The notes beneath the pieces were generated by a model that was given only the letters and a program-made list of their open reading frames with translations, was not told the origin of the DNA and did no database searches. 64,000 nucleotides of DNA, taken from NCBI GenBank assembly GCA_001464815.1, contig LNDW01000011.1, forward strand, positions 1-64,000, read 5' to 3'. Position 1 is the first letter of the stretch. Each line of letters opens with the position of its first letter. The translations under genes and the position numbers were made by a program. Below are positions 43,113 to 51,606 of this stretch, in pieces. This DNA is from Betaproteobacteria bacterium Ga0077527. GTDB taxonomy: Bacteria > Pseudomonadota > Gammaproteobacteria > Burkholderiales > SG8-41.

Positions 43113-44093
43113 TCAGTTAGCTTCGATCCTGGCTTTGCGGATCACCGGCACCCAGCGTTCGGTTTCGGCGCGGATGAATTTGACGTAATCGGCGCCGGTG
43201 CCGGGCGTGGCATCGATGCCGCGTTCCTTCAATTGCTTGACCACATCGGGGGCGTTCAGCGCGGCGTTGAACTCCTTGTTCATGCGCGCAATGATCGCCG
43301 GCGGGGTTTTGGGGGCCGCCGACAGGCCATACCAGTTGATCGCCAGATAACCTTTGACGCCGGCCTCGGCAATGGTCGGCACATCCGGCACGGCTTCGGC
43401 GCGTTTGCCGCCGGTCACACCCAGTGCACGCGCCTTGCCCGACTGCACATGGGGCACGGCGGTGGAGATCACTGCCATGAAGGACGGGATATGCCCAGCG
43501 ATGAGATCGGTGACCGCCGGACCTCCGCCCTTGTACGGCACGTGGTTCATCTGCGCGCCGGTCATGCTCTCGAGCAGCGCCATCGCCAGATGGCCGGGGC
43601 TGCCGACGCCTGAGGTGGCGTAGTTGATCTTGCCCGGCTGGGCCTTGGCGTTGGCGATGAATTCAGTGAGGTTTTTCGCCGGCACCGAGGGGTGCACGAT
43701 CAGCATGTTCTGCAGCGACACCAGCATGCCGAGATGGGTGAAGTCCTTGATCGGGTCGTAACCGGTTTTCTGGATCGCGGGGCTGACCACCAGCGAGCCG
43801 ATGTGTGACATGCCGACGCTGTGGCCGTCGGGCTCCGAGCGCGACAGGATCTGCATCGAGATCACGCCGTTGGCGCCGGGCCGGTTGTCGACGATGACCT
43901 GATTGCCGAGACTGGCCGCGAGCTTGGGCTGCAGGAAGCGCGCGACGAGATCGGTGGCGCCGCCGGGCGGGAAGCCAACGATGAAGCGCACCGGCTTGGT
44001 CGGGCCCCATTCAGCAGCCCATGCCGGGGCTGAGACCAGGGTGGTGGCGGCGAGAATGCTCATTACGCTGCAAATTCGGGGCAGGGTGTTCAT
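43113..44093 (-). CDS. Bug/TctC-family tripartite tricarboxylate receptor 8
   Basis: A 326-residue exported binding protein with a signal peptide (1-27, ending PAWAAE), signature KPVRFIVGFPPGGATDLVAR (canonical FPPGG loop) and VIVDNRPGANG, NHVPYKGGGP blocks. The ATG at 44093 has an AAGGAA site. It lies downstream of Bug 9 but is separated from it by a terminator, so it is probably transcribed on its own at least in part. It closely resembles receptor 2, divergent from tcuAB. Confidence 0.92.
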   Translation of the reverse strand: MNTLPRICSVMSILAATTLVSAPAWAAEWGPTKPVRFIVGFPPGGATDLVARFLQPKLAASLGNQVIVDNRPGANGVISMQILSRSEPDGHSVGMSHIGSLVVSPAIQKTGYDPIKDFTHLGMLVSLQNMLIVHPSVPAKNLTEFIANAKAQPGKINYATSGVGSPGHLAMALLESMTGAQMNHVPYKGGGPAVTDLIAGHIPSFMAVISTAVPHVQSGKARALGVTGGKRAEAVPDVPTIAEAGVKGYLAINWYGLSAAPKTPPAIIARMNKEFNAALNAPDVVKQLKERGIDATPGTGADYVKFIRAETERWVPVIRKARIEAN

Positions 44094-44162
44094 CGGTATT
44101 CCTTCGCGGGCTGTTGGGCTTGGCATTGCCAGAATCATTCGCTGTTGATTGTGCCAAAAACA

Positions 44163-44192
44163 AAGACCGCGCGGCATTCGCCACGCGGTCTT
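44163..44192 (-). terminator. Rho-independent terminator of the PrpD-PdxA-Bug 9 operon
   Basis: Stem AAGACCGCG/CGCGGTCTT (44163-44171/44184-44192) with T-rich sequence on the minus-strand exit side (TTTGTTTTTGG). It stands 31 bases after the Bug 9 stop. Confidence 0.8.
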
Positions 44193-44223
44193 CTTTTTCA
44201 GCGCTGGATTTAGATTGTTTGAA

Positions 44224-45198
44224 TCAGTTGCTTTGATACAGACCGGCCGCCTTGATCACCTTCTCCCATTTGTCCTTTTCCGACCTGATGTAGGCGCCGA
44301 ACTGCTCCGGGGTGCTCGGCGCGGCGTCGAGGCCGGAGGCGAACAGGATTTTCTTGATGTCCGGCATGTTCAGGACAGCAACGATTTCCTTGTTCATGCG
44401 GTTGATGATCGGGCGCGGGGTCTTCGCCGGCACCAGCACGCCGTACCAGTTGTTGGCGTCAAAGCCCTTGACGCCGGACTCGGCAATGGTCGGCAGGTCG
44501 GGCACCAGCGCCGAGCGTTTGGCGGTGGTCACGCCCAGCGCGCGCAACTTGCCGGAATTGATGTGCGGCACGGCGCTCGCCGCGGTGGCGAAGATCAGCT
44601 GGATGTTGCCCGCGACCAGATCGATGATCGAAGGGCCGCCCCCCTTGTACGGCACATGGACGATCTTGGTGCCGGTCTGCAGGTTGAACAGTTCCAGTGC
44701 GAGGTGGCCAGCACCGCCGACACCCGACGATCCGCCGTTGAGCGGTCTGGTTTTGGCCAGTGCAATCAGGTCAGTCACGTTTTTCGCCGCCACCGAAGGA
44801 TGCACGACCAGGATGTTGGTCGAATCCACGGTCTGCGACACCGGTGCGAGGTCCTTCAGCGGATCGAAGGCGAGCTTCTTGTACAACGAGGGGTTGATCG
44901 CGAGTGCAGCGATGGTGCCCATCAGCACCGTGTAGCCGTCGCTTGCGGCATTGGCGGTGATCTCGGCGGCGATGTTGCCGGAGGCGCCGGGACGGTTGTC
45001 GATGATCAGTTGCTGGCCGAGGCGTTCGGCGAGCTTGTTGCCCATGGCGCGCGCGGTGGTGTCGGTGCCGCCGCCGGGGGCGAAGCCGACCAGCATGCGT
45101 ATCGGTTTGTTGGGCTGCCATTCCTGGGCGGCGGCCGGTGCGGCAAAGGCCGCGCACAGCGCGCCGGCGACGGCGCAGGGAATCAGTTTGCGAATCAT
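44224..45198 (-). CDS. Bug/TctC-family tripartite tricarboxylate receptor 9
   Basis: A 324-residue exported binding protein with a signal peptide (1-25, ending PAAAQE), signature KPIRMLVGFAPGGGTDTTAR and blocks LIIDNRPGASG and VHVPYKGGGP. GGAGGAA ribosome site. It lies 67 bases after the PdxA-like gene in a minus-strand operon. The combination of a PdxA-family dehydrogenase with a Bug receptor recalls the terephthalate (tphB/tphC) gene set, but no ring oxygenase is present. Confidence 0.92.
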   Translation of the reverse strand: MIRKLIPCAVAGALCAAFAAPAAAQEWQPNKPIRMLVGFAPGGGTDTTARAMGNKLAERLGQQLIIDNRPGASGNIAAEITANAASDGYTVLMGTIAALAINPSLYKKLAFDPLKDLAPVSQTVDSTNILVVHPSVAAKNVTDLIALAKTRPLNGGSSGVGGAGHLALELFNLQTGTKIVHVPYKGGGPSIIDLVAGNIQLIFATAASAVPHINSGKLRALGVTTAKRSALVPDLPTIAESGVKGFDANNWYGVLVPAKTPRPIINRMNKEIVAVLNMPDIKKILFASGLDAAPSTPEQFGAYIRSEKDKWEKVIKAAGLYQSN

Positions 45199-45265
45199 GG
45201 GGTTTCCTCCGTTGTTTTAATGGTGACTGCTTTTTGGTTATTGCTGCCGCGGCAGTGTGTTGCGT

Positions 45266-46294
45266 TTATGCCGCGGCGTTGGCGGACTTCGCCGCCTTGC
45301 GGCCGGCGGCCATGCGCGCGGCCAGCGTGAATGCGTGTTCCATCGCGCCAGGATCTGCCTTGCCCTGGCCGACGATGTCGTAGGCGGTGCCGTGGGCCGG
45401 CGTGGTGAACACCGATTTCAGCCCCGCGGTGACAGTGACGCCCTTGTTGAAGCCGAGCAGCTTGGTCGCGATCTGGCCCTGGTCGTGGTACATCATCACC
45501 ACGCCGTCAAAATTGCCCTTCAGCGCCTGCAGGAAAATCACGTCGGATGAAATCGGGCCGCTGCAGTTGATGCCGCCGGCCTTCAGCTTGTCCACGGTCG
45601 GGCGGATGATGCGGATTTCCTCGTCGCCAAACAGGCCGTTCTCGCCGTTGTGCGGGTTCAGCGCCGCGACACCGATGCGCGGATTGGCCTTGCCGGCGGC
45701 GGTAAGTGTGTCGTTGGCCAGATTGACGGCCGCGGTGATGCGCTCGGGCGTGATCATCGTCACCGCTTCGCGCAGCGCGACATGCGAGGTCACGCGGAAG
45801 GTGCTGAACTGGTCGATCACGTTCATCTCGCCGAAAAACCCCTTGTGCGAGAGCAGGCTGGCGAACATCTGGTGTTCGTCGTTGAATTTCCAGCCGCCGC
45901 GGTTCATCGCTCCCTTGTTCAGCGGTGCGAAGCAGATGCCGTCGAGCTTGCCCGCGGTGGCGAGGTCGATCATCACCTTCAGCGTGTCTCCGGCGAGCTT
46001 GCCGGATTCATCGGAAGAAACCCCCTGCGGATATTTCGCCGGGTCGGTGTTGCCGAGGTCGAGCAGGGGATAGTCTTCGCGCGGCCAGCGGATGTCCTCG
46101 ATGCTGCGATAAACGGTGTGCGGCACCTTGACGCCGGCGTTGCGCATGCCGAGTTCAAGCACGCGCTGGTCCCCGATGATGATGACTTCGGCCTGTTCGC
46201 GGGGTTTGCCGGAAGCCAGCAGTTTTGCTGCGATTTCGGGGCCGATGCCGGTGACATCGCCGAGCATGAATCCGATGCGGGGAAGAGTATTCAT
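45266..46294 (-). CDS. PdxA-family NAD-dependent dehydrogenase
   Basis: A 342-residue protein of the 4-hydroxythreonine-4-phosphate dehydrogenase family; this also includes PdxA2 (phosphoerythronate/phosphothreonate) and TphB (dihydrodiol dehydrogenases). Motifs seen are MLGDVTGIGPEIAAK, NKGAMNRGG, the metal-binding His in NDEHQMF, ALNPHNGENG and YHDQGQIATKLLGF, then TTPAHGTAYD. It catalyses NAD-linked oxidation followed by decarboxylation. TGGAGG ribosome site; 30 bases after the PrpD-like gene. The catabolic setting argues against a role in vitamin B6 synthesis. No sugar-acid kinase is nearby. Confidence 0.86.
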   Translation of the reverse strand: MNTLPRIGFMLGDVTGIGPEIAAKLLASGKPREQAEVIIIGDQRVLELGMRNAGVKVPHTVYRSIEDIRWPREDYPLLDLGNTDPAKYPQGVSSDESGKLAGDTLKVMIDLATAGKLDGICFAPLNKGAMNRGGWKFNDEHQMFASLLSHKGFFGEMNVIDQFSTFRVTSHVALREAVTMITPERITAAVNLANDTLTAAGKANPRIGVAALNPHNGENGLFGDEEIRIIRPTVDKLKAGGINCSGPISSDVIFLQALKGNFDGVVMMYHDQGQIATKLLGFNKGVTVTAGLKSVFTTPAHGTAYDIVGQGKADPGAMEHAFTLAARMAAGRKAAKSANAAA

Positions 46295-46324
46295 TGAAGC
46301 CTCCAGATAGCCGCGTATTTTAGT

Positions 46325-47770
46325 CTATTTCGAGTGGCCGGACCGCTTCCCGGACCGGGATGCTGCCTTCGAAATGACCAGCAGCCGCGTCAGCTCGCTG
46401 GTGCGCTTCAGCTGCTCGAGACTGAACACGATATCGATCACCTTTTCGATGTTTTTCGCGGGCAGTCCCCCCCATGACGCGCATTCGCGGAATTTGTCGG
46501 CGACTTCCTTGTCGCTCATCGGATTGGCGGGACTGCCCTTGCCGAAATCGGCGCGGCCGCTGACAAGGCGGCCATCGCCGAGTTTGATGTCGATGATCGT
46601 GGTCATCTTCTCGTAGCCGGCGGCTTCTGCCTCGGGGTGCACGCCGAACTCGATTTTTTTCATCATCCGCCGCACATCGGCGCGGTTGACCACGGCATCG
46701 GTGAACTGGGCGAGGCCTGCCTTGCGTTCGAGCAACAGGATCGCCATGCAGAATTCCATGCTGAACTTGGCCTGCAGTTCGTTTTTCGGATTGCGGTGGA
46801 TCAGCGTGTTCGGCATGTGGCGGTTGGTGCCGACACTGACCTTGCGCACCTGCGCCGGGCGGATGTCGTGCGCTTCGATCAGCGCCAGCATCTCGGCCAT
46901 GCCGGGGTGCGTGAGCGAACCGCTGGGGTGCGGCTTGATCGACACGCCGGGCATGGCAAAAGTCCAGGGCTTGCCGAGTTTGCCGTGGATCGCCCTGGGG
47001 TCGTAACCGCCGCCGGCCGCGTTGAAAAAGCCGCGCTTGGCTTCGATGGCATTCGGCGCGGCGCTCCAGCCGAGTTTCACCAGTTCGGCGGCGAGCACGC
47101 CGGATTCGGCGGAGCGGCCGGGATGGAAGGGCTTGGTCATGGTGCCGAAGTTTTCACGCAGGCCGGCAGCCTGGGTGGCACCGAGGCTCAATGCCTGCGC
47201 GGTCTGCGCGTCATCAAGCCCGAGCAGGCGCGCCGCACCGGCAGCCGCACCGATCACGCCGAAGGTTGCGGTCGAATGAAAACCATCCGAGTAATGCCGC
47301 GGGTTGATCGCCTCGGCGAGTTTGGTTTCGACTTCGACGGCAATCTGGTAGGCGGCGAGCAGGTCGAGGCCGGAGCGGTTGCCCTGTTCCGCCAGCGCCA
47401 GCACGGCAGGCAGCGCCGGCGCGGTGGGGTGGGTGAGCAGGCCGTAGACACGGTCGCTGGCCACCGCAAGTTGGGTGTCGTCGTAGTCATCGGCATGAAT
47501 GGCCACGCCGTTGGCGAAGGCCGCAAACCGCGGCGGCACTTTCAGTGCGGTGCCGATCACTGTTGCGCCACGGTCGAGCGGCATACCCAGGGTCTTCAGG
47601 TAGTTACGCATGACATGGCCGGATTCGGCGCGGTTGCCGGCGAGCGCCAGACCAAGGCCGTCGAGCAGCGAGCGTTTGCCGAGGTGCATCACGTTTTTGG
47701 GGATGCGGGCGGCGGCGGTGCGGGTGACGAAGCGGGCGATTTCGGCGGTGAGGGCGAGGTCTTTGGGCAT
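46325..47770 (-). CDS. MmgE/PrpD-family epimerase/dehydratase 3
   Basis: A 481-residue paralogue of the proteins at 18998 and 28325. Motifs are ANGVAIHADDYDDT, FHSTATFGVIGA, NFGTMTKPFHPGRSAESG and a C-terminal KGSPANPMSD. It has a basic C-terminal tail (SRSGKRSGHSK) not seen in the other two. First gene of the minus-strand operon with the PdxA-like gene and Bug 9, and divergent from the HpaI aldolase gene. Likely dehydration or epimerisation of a polycarboxylate; substrate unknown. Confidence 0.85.
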   Translation of the reverse strand: MPKDLALTAEIARFVTRTAAARIPKNVMHLGKRSLLDGLGLALAGNRAESGHVMRNYLKTLGMPLDRGATVIGTALKVPPRFAAFANGVAIHADDYDDTQLAVASDRVYGLLTHPTAPALPAVLALAEQGNRSGLDLLAAYQIAVEVETKLAEAINPRHYSDGFHSTATFGVIGAAAGAARLLGLDDAQTAQALSLGATQAAGLRENFGTMTKPFHPGRSAESGVLAAELVKLGWSAAPNAIEAKRGFFNAAGGGYDPRAIHGKLGKPWTFAMPGVSIKPHPSGSLTHPGMAEMLALIEAHDIRPAQVRKVSVGTNRHMPNTLIHRNPKNELQAKFSMEFCMAILLLERKAGLAQFTDAVVNRADVRRMMKKIEFGVHPEAEAAGYEKMTTIIDIKLGDGRLVSGRADFGKGSPANPMSDKEVADKFRECASWGGLPAKNIEKVIDIVFSLEQLKRTSELTRLLVISKAASRSGKRSGHSK

Positions 47771-47906
47771 GATGTCGAAGGTGGTGGATGGTTTTATGCA
47801 ATGCGAGGCCGCGCATTATCGCATCGTGGATGCCGCCTTGCCGCTGTGACGGCTGCGGAGTAATCTCGCCGCCCGTATGTTCATTCAAGAGCATTAAAGC
47901 CATCCC

Positions 47907-48674
47907 ATGAAAAATCCGATCCGTGACCGCCTGCAGCGCGGCGAAACCGTCACCGGCCTGATCCTGTTCAGCGGCAGCCCGATGATCACCGAGCTGGCCG
48001 CCGCGGCAGGCATCGACTTCGTGATCATCGACATGGAGCACAGCGCGCTCGACCTCGACACTTGCGCCCATGTCGTGCGCGCCGCCGATGCCGCCGGCAT
48101 CACGCCCTTTGTGCGAGTGCCCGAAGTTGATGCCAATCTGATCCTCAAGCTGATGAACATGGGTGTCGCCGGCATCGCGCTGTCCCACGCCACCACCGAC
48201 AACTGCGCGAAAGCGCTGGATGCCGTGCGTTACGCGCCCGAAGGCAGCCGCGGCGCCTGCGCCATCGTGCGTTCCGCGGGTTATGCGCCGGACGACTGGA
48301 ATGTGCATGTCCGCCGCAGCAATGACGAACTGATGGTGATCCCGCTGATCGAGGACACGCCAACCCTGCAGAACTTCGAGGCGATGGCTGCGATGCCGGG
48401 TCTGGAAGTGTTCTTCATCGGCCCGACCGACCTGTCGATCGCGCTGGGTGTGCCACACGCCACTTTCGACGAACCGAAGATGTCCGCCGCGCTGGACAAG
48501 GTGGTCGCGGCCGCGCGCAAACATGGCAAATACGTGATGACCACTATCGGCAACAAGCCCGACCCGGTTTATGGCAAGGCCGTGCGCGACCGCGGCGTGC
48601 AGGCCATCGTGCTTGGCACCGATGGGCACCTGTTCCTGGATGTGTGCCGTCGGGTTAATACTTTAAAAAACTAA
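47907..48674 (+). CDS. HpaI/HpcH-family class II pyruvate aldolase
   Basis: A 255-residue TIM-barrel aldolase that cleaves 4-hydroxy-2-oxo acids to pyruvate (or a related keto acid) and an aldehyde, with a divalent metal. Visible are the base region VIIDMEHSALD, the Arg in PFVRVPEVD that polarises the keto acid, the metal-binding Glu in VIPLIEDTPTLQNF and the FIGPTDLS loop. Cytosolic. Divergent from the PrpD-like operon and followed by a repeat and the BKACE gene. Confidence 0.88.
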   Translation: MKNPIRDRLQRGETVTGLILFSGSPMITELAAAAGIDFVIIDMEHSALDLDTCAHVVRAADAAGITPFVRVPEVDANLILKLMNMGVAGIALSHATTDNCAKALDAVRYAPEGSRGACAIVRSAGYAPDDWNVHVRRSNDELMVIPLIEDTPTLQNFEAMAAMPGLEVFFIGPTDLSIALGVPHATFDEPKMSAALDKVVAAARKHGKYVMTTIGNKPDPVYGKAVRDRGVQAIVLGTDGHLFLDVCRRVNTLKN

Positions 48675-48686
48675 AAACTTTAAAGC

Positions 48687-48834
48687 AGCCACAGAGGACG
48701 CAGAGGACACAGAGTACACAGAGGGCACAGAGGGCACAGAGGGTTCTTTGGTGAGCCAGCCTCTCGGCTGCAAGTTTTCCTCAGTGGAAAGAATCGATTT
48801 GTTTTTCTCTGTGTTCTCTGTGCCCTCTGTGGCT
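48687..48834. repeat. Dispersed CACAGAG repeat, copy A
   Basis: Ends AGCCACAGAGG (48687-48697) and CCTCTGTGGCT (48824-48834) are inverted repeats. Internally, (GG/A)CACAGAG-type units are tandemly repeated on the left and their complements on the right, so the whole can fold into a long hairpin. A related copy is at 58768-58875. Both are preceded by CTAAAAACTT. Confidence 0.85.
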
Positions 48835-48862
48835 AAAGATTTTGACTTTGACTTTTAAAACC

Positions 48863-49744
48863 ATGACCAAAAAACTCATCATCACCGTGCGCGTCAACGA
48901 ATACATGTCGCGCGACATCAACCGTAACGTGCCGTTCACGCCGGACGAGATTGCCGAAACCGCGGCGGAGTGCCGGGCGGCCGGCGCTTCGATCATCCAT
49001 TTCCACGCGCGTACCCCCGACGGCGGCAAATGCCATGAGCCCGAGGTTTATGCCGAAATCGTCGCCAAGATCCGCGAGAAGACCGACATCCTGATCGACT
49101 CGACGCTGGGCCAGATCACTGTCAACGAAGACGAGAACCGCCTCGCGCACATCAAGCTGATGGGAAAGAAGAGCAACACCCGGCCTGACTTCGCCGCTGT
49201 CGATACCGGCAGCAGCAACATCGATGCCTACGATCCGGTGCAGAAAAAATTCCTGACGACCAACAAGATTTACAAAAATAGCACCGAGACCTGCCTGTTC
49301 CTCGCCCAGGGCATGACCGATGCCGGCGTGAAGCCGCACCTGTCGGTGTGGGCGGTGCCCTTTGTGCGCATGGTTGAAGCCTTCCTCGACATGGGTGCGG
49401 TCAAGGAACCGGCCTATGTGCAGTGTGTGCTGGCCGAAGGCGGCATCGTTGGTGCGCATCCCTGCACCACGCGCGGACTGGAGGCGCTGATCGATTTCAT
49501 GCCGCCGCAGCGTCGCATCGAATGGACCGTGGCCTCCAAGGAAGGCAATTTGTTCAATGTGGCCACCACTGCACTGGACCGTGGCGGCCACCTCGCGCCG
49601 GGCATTGGCGACTATCCCTATCCGGAAATCGGCTGTCCGACCAATGCCGAGCTGGTGCGGCGTTTTGCGGAACTGGGGCGCGCGGTGGGGCGCGAGCCGA
49701 CAACGACGGATGAGGCGCGTGTGCTGCTGGGGATTGTGCGTTGA
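48863..49744 (+). CDS. Beta-keto acid cleavage enzyme (BKACE, DUF849)
   Basis: A 293-residue zinc enzyme of the 3-keto-5-aminohexanoate cleavage family; it condenses a beta-keto acid with acetyl-CoA and splits off acetoacetate plus a new acyl-CoA. Zinc ligands are visible as H46-x-H48 (IIHFHART), with DSTLGQITV and a later EGGIVGAHP carrying a Glu and His of the family. ATG at 48863 was chosen for the MTKKLIITVRVNE N-terminus; translation probably starts inside the A+T-rich end of the repeat region with no strong ribosome site. Substrate unknown. Confidence 0.87.
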   Translation: MTKKLIITVRVNEYMSRDINRNVPFTPDEIAETAAECRAAGASIIHFHARTPDGGKCHEPEVYAEIVAKIREKTDILIDSTLGQITVNEDENRLAHIKLMGKKSNTRPDFAAVDTGSSNIDAYDPVQKKFLTTNKIYKNSTETCLFLAQGMTDAGVKPHLSVWAVPFVRMVEAFLDMGAVKEPAYVQCVLAEGGIVGAHPCTTRGLEALIDFMPPQRRIEWTVASKEGNLFNVATTALDRGGHLAPGIGDYPYPEIGCPTNAELVRRFAELGRAVGREPTTTDEARVLLGIVR

Positions 49745-49835
49745 GGAAAAGCTGGAAATAATCGACCGGGCTGGCTAAGGTAATTTTTAGTTCACGTATC
49801 GAGGCGAGCAGTTTTTAAACAAAAGGAGTGCTTCC

Positions 49836-50012
49836 ATGAAGTTTTTTACATTTGCAGCCTTGATCTCCTTGACCCTTACTGCGACCAATGCGATGGCGTG
49901 CAAAAATAACCTGCCCAAATTTTGTAAAGGCAAAAATGGAATGACTGTCCAATGCGGCTGCCACGAGACGCCGGCCAAGACGTCTGGCAAAGGCAAGGCC
50001 ACCCCGCAGTAG
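49836..50012 (+). CDS. Small exported Cys-rich peptide (58 residues)
   Basis: ATG at 49836 follows a very strong AAAAGGAG site by 7 bases and opens a 58-codon frame. The first 21 residues form a signal peptide (MKFFTFAALISLTL... ending NAMA). The mature ~37-residue product has four cysteines (C22, C30, C40, C42), many lysines, and a C-H-E element after C42. The A+T-richer composition differs from neighbouring genes. It lies 28 bases before the GlcG-like gene and may be co-transcribed. No family recognised; metal or haem binding, or a disulfide-stabilised peptide, are possibilities. Confidence 0.7.
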   Translation: MKFFTFAALISLTLTATNAMACKNNLPKFCKGKNGMTVQCGCHETPAKTSGKGKATPQ

Positions 50013-50040
50013 ATTGCAGGTCAACCTGGAGGATATTGCC

Positions 50041-50463
50041 ATGAGCGATTTTGTTGCCAGTTTCAAATTGACACATTCCGGCGCCTTGAAAATGCTCAAC
50101 GCCGGAATCGCCAAGGCGCTGGAAATGAAACAACCCCAGTGCATCACCATCACGGATGACGGCGGGCACCTGATGGCTTTTGTCCGGATGGATGGCGCAA
50201 AAGTCCTCAGCATCGATTCGTCGAGAAAAAAAGCGATGAGCGCCGCGTCTGCCCGCGCGCCGTCAGGGCAGTCCCATGCCGCCGTTGAAATCAAGCTGGC
50301 GCTGGCGACGGATGGGAAACTCACCAACCTGCTGGGTGGACTGCCGGTGATTGTCGATGGTCATGTCATCGGTGCCGTGGGTGTCGGATCAGGCACCGGG
50401 GAGCAGGACCTTGAGGTTGCGAAGGCGGCGATCGCAGCATTACCTGGTGCCAAGCAGTACTAG
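50041..50463 (+). CDS. GlcG/HbpS-family protein
   Basis: A 140-residue protein of the GlcG/HbpS family. This small alpha/beta fold binds haem or corrinoid-like ligands, or accompanies glycolate and diol metabolism. Typical sequences are LTHSGALKMLNAGIAKALE, ITDDGGHLMAFVRMDGA and the C-terminal GGLPVIVDGHVIGAVGVGSGTGEQD. GGAGG ribosome site 8 bases before ATG. No signal peptide, so cytosolic, though an exported Cys-rich peptide gene precedes it. Its role in this cluster is not clear. Confidence 0.87.
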   Translation: MSDFVASFKLTHSGALKMLNAGIAKALEMKQPQCITITDDGGHLMAFVRMDGAKVLSIDSSRKKAMSAASARAPSGQSHAAVEIKLALATDGKLTNLLGGLPVIVDGHVIGAVGVGSGTGEQDLEVAKAAIAALPGAKQY

Positions 50464-50597
50464 AAAAACACATAGAAAGACACATCCAGAAAGACGCATT
50501 CCACTCCGTGGAGCCTTGACACTCTCGAAGCCCAGCCCCTATCGTCACACCAAGGCCTGATTCATACCAACAAGGCCCGCCAACCTGGAGGGGTGTG

Positions 50598-51599
50598 ATG
50601 ATCAAGTTGCGCATTGTTGTTCGTGTCTGGAGCGTTGTTTGTGTGTCTGCGTTGATGGCTGTGGCCTCGCCGGGGATGGCCCAACCCGCCTGGAAACCCG
50701 ACAAGCCGGTCGAACTGATCGTCGGCTCCGCCGCAGGCAACAGCAACGACCTGATGCTCCGGCTGATTTCGCAGATCGCGCAGGAGAAAAAGCTGGTCGA
50801 CGTGCCGCTCAACGTGATGAACAAGCCGGGCGGTGGCAACAACATCGCCTGGTCCTATCTGCAGCAGCGCGGCGGCGACGGCCATTTCCTGATGATGGCC
50901 AACTTCAACCTGTCGGCGGGGCATCTCACCGGCACCACCACTTTCAGCTACCGCGATTTCACACCGGTGTGCCTGCTCTACGACGAGTATGTGGTGTTCG
51001 TGGTGCGCAACGAGTCGCCGATCAGGACCGGGCGGGATCTGATCGAGCGCCTGCGCAAGGATCCCGGTTCGCTGAGCCTGGCGTTTTCCTCGGTGGCGGG
51101 CGGGGCCAACCACATCGCCGCGGGGCTGGTTTTCAAGGCGGCGGGCATTGATGTGCGCAAGGTGCGCACCGTCGTGTTTGATTCGGCGGGCAAAGCGATC
51201 ACCGCGGCACTGGGCGGGCACGTCGATGTGGTGTCGGCCAGCGGCTCCTCGGTGGTGGCGCAGCTGAAGGCGGGCACGGTGCGCGTGGTCGGCATCACCG
51301 CGCCGCGGCGCATGGGCGGCGTGTTCGCCGAGGTGCCGACCTTCCGCGAGCAGGGCACGGATGCCACGTTCTCCAACTATCGCGGACTGATCGCCGGCAA
51401 GGGCCTGCCGGCGAATGCGCTGGCGTACTGGGAGCGCACCTTCGCCGCGCTGGACAAGGATCCGGCCTGGCGCACGCATCTCGAAACCAACCAGTGGGTG
51501 CCCAACTACACCAACAGCCGCGACACCTTCAAGTACTGGGAAGAGCTGAATACGCAGGTGCGCGATACGCTCGATACGCTGGGTCTTCTTAAACGCTAG
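50598..51599 (+). CDS. Bug/TctC-family receptor 10, atypical ligand loop
   Basis: A 333-residue exported protein with a signal peptide (about 1-29, ending GMAQP). It belongs to the TctC family by overall pattern (KPVELIVGSAAGNSNDLMLR, MNKPGGGNNIA, AALGGHVDVVSASG), but the usual PPGG loop that contacts a carboxylate is SAAGNSND, and the VPYKG block is replaced by RTVVFDSAGK. The ligand is likely to differ. ATG at 50598 follows GGAGGGG; an overlapping GTG at 50595 is possible. The SDR gene follows 7 bases downstream. Confidence 0.86.
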   Translation: MIKLRIVVRVWSVVCVSALMAVASPGMAQPAWKPDKPVELIVGSAAGNSNDLMLRLISQIAQEKKLVDVPLNVMNKPGGGNNIAWSYLQQRGGDGHFLMMANFNLSAGHLTGTTTFSYRDFTPVCLLYDEYVVFVVRNESPIRTGRDLIERLRKDPGSLSLAFSSVAGGANHIAAGLVFKAAGIDVRKVRTVVFDSAGKAITAALGGHVDVVSASGSSVVAQLKAGTVRVVGITAPRRMGGVFAEVPTFREQGTDATFSNYRGLIAGKGLPANALAYWERTFAALDKDPAWRTHLETNQWVPNYTNSRDTFKYWEELNTQVRDTLDTLGLLKR

Positions 51600-51606
51600 G
51601 GGCATC

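Noticed and set aside
48687..48834. CACAGAG tandem units considered as a CRISPR array
   Set aside because: Units are 7-10 bases, without regular unique spacers, and the element is a single long inverted repeat with no cas genes nearby.
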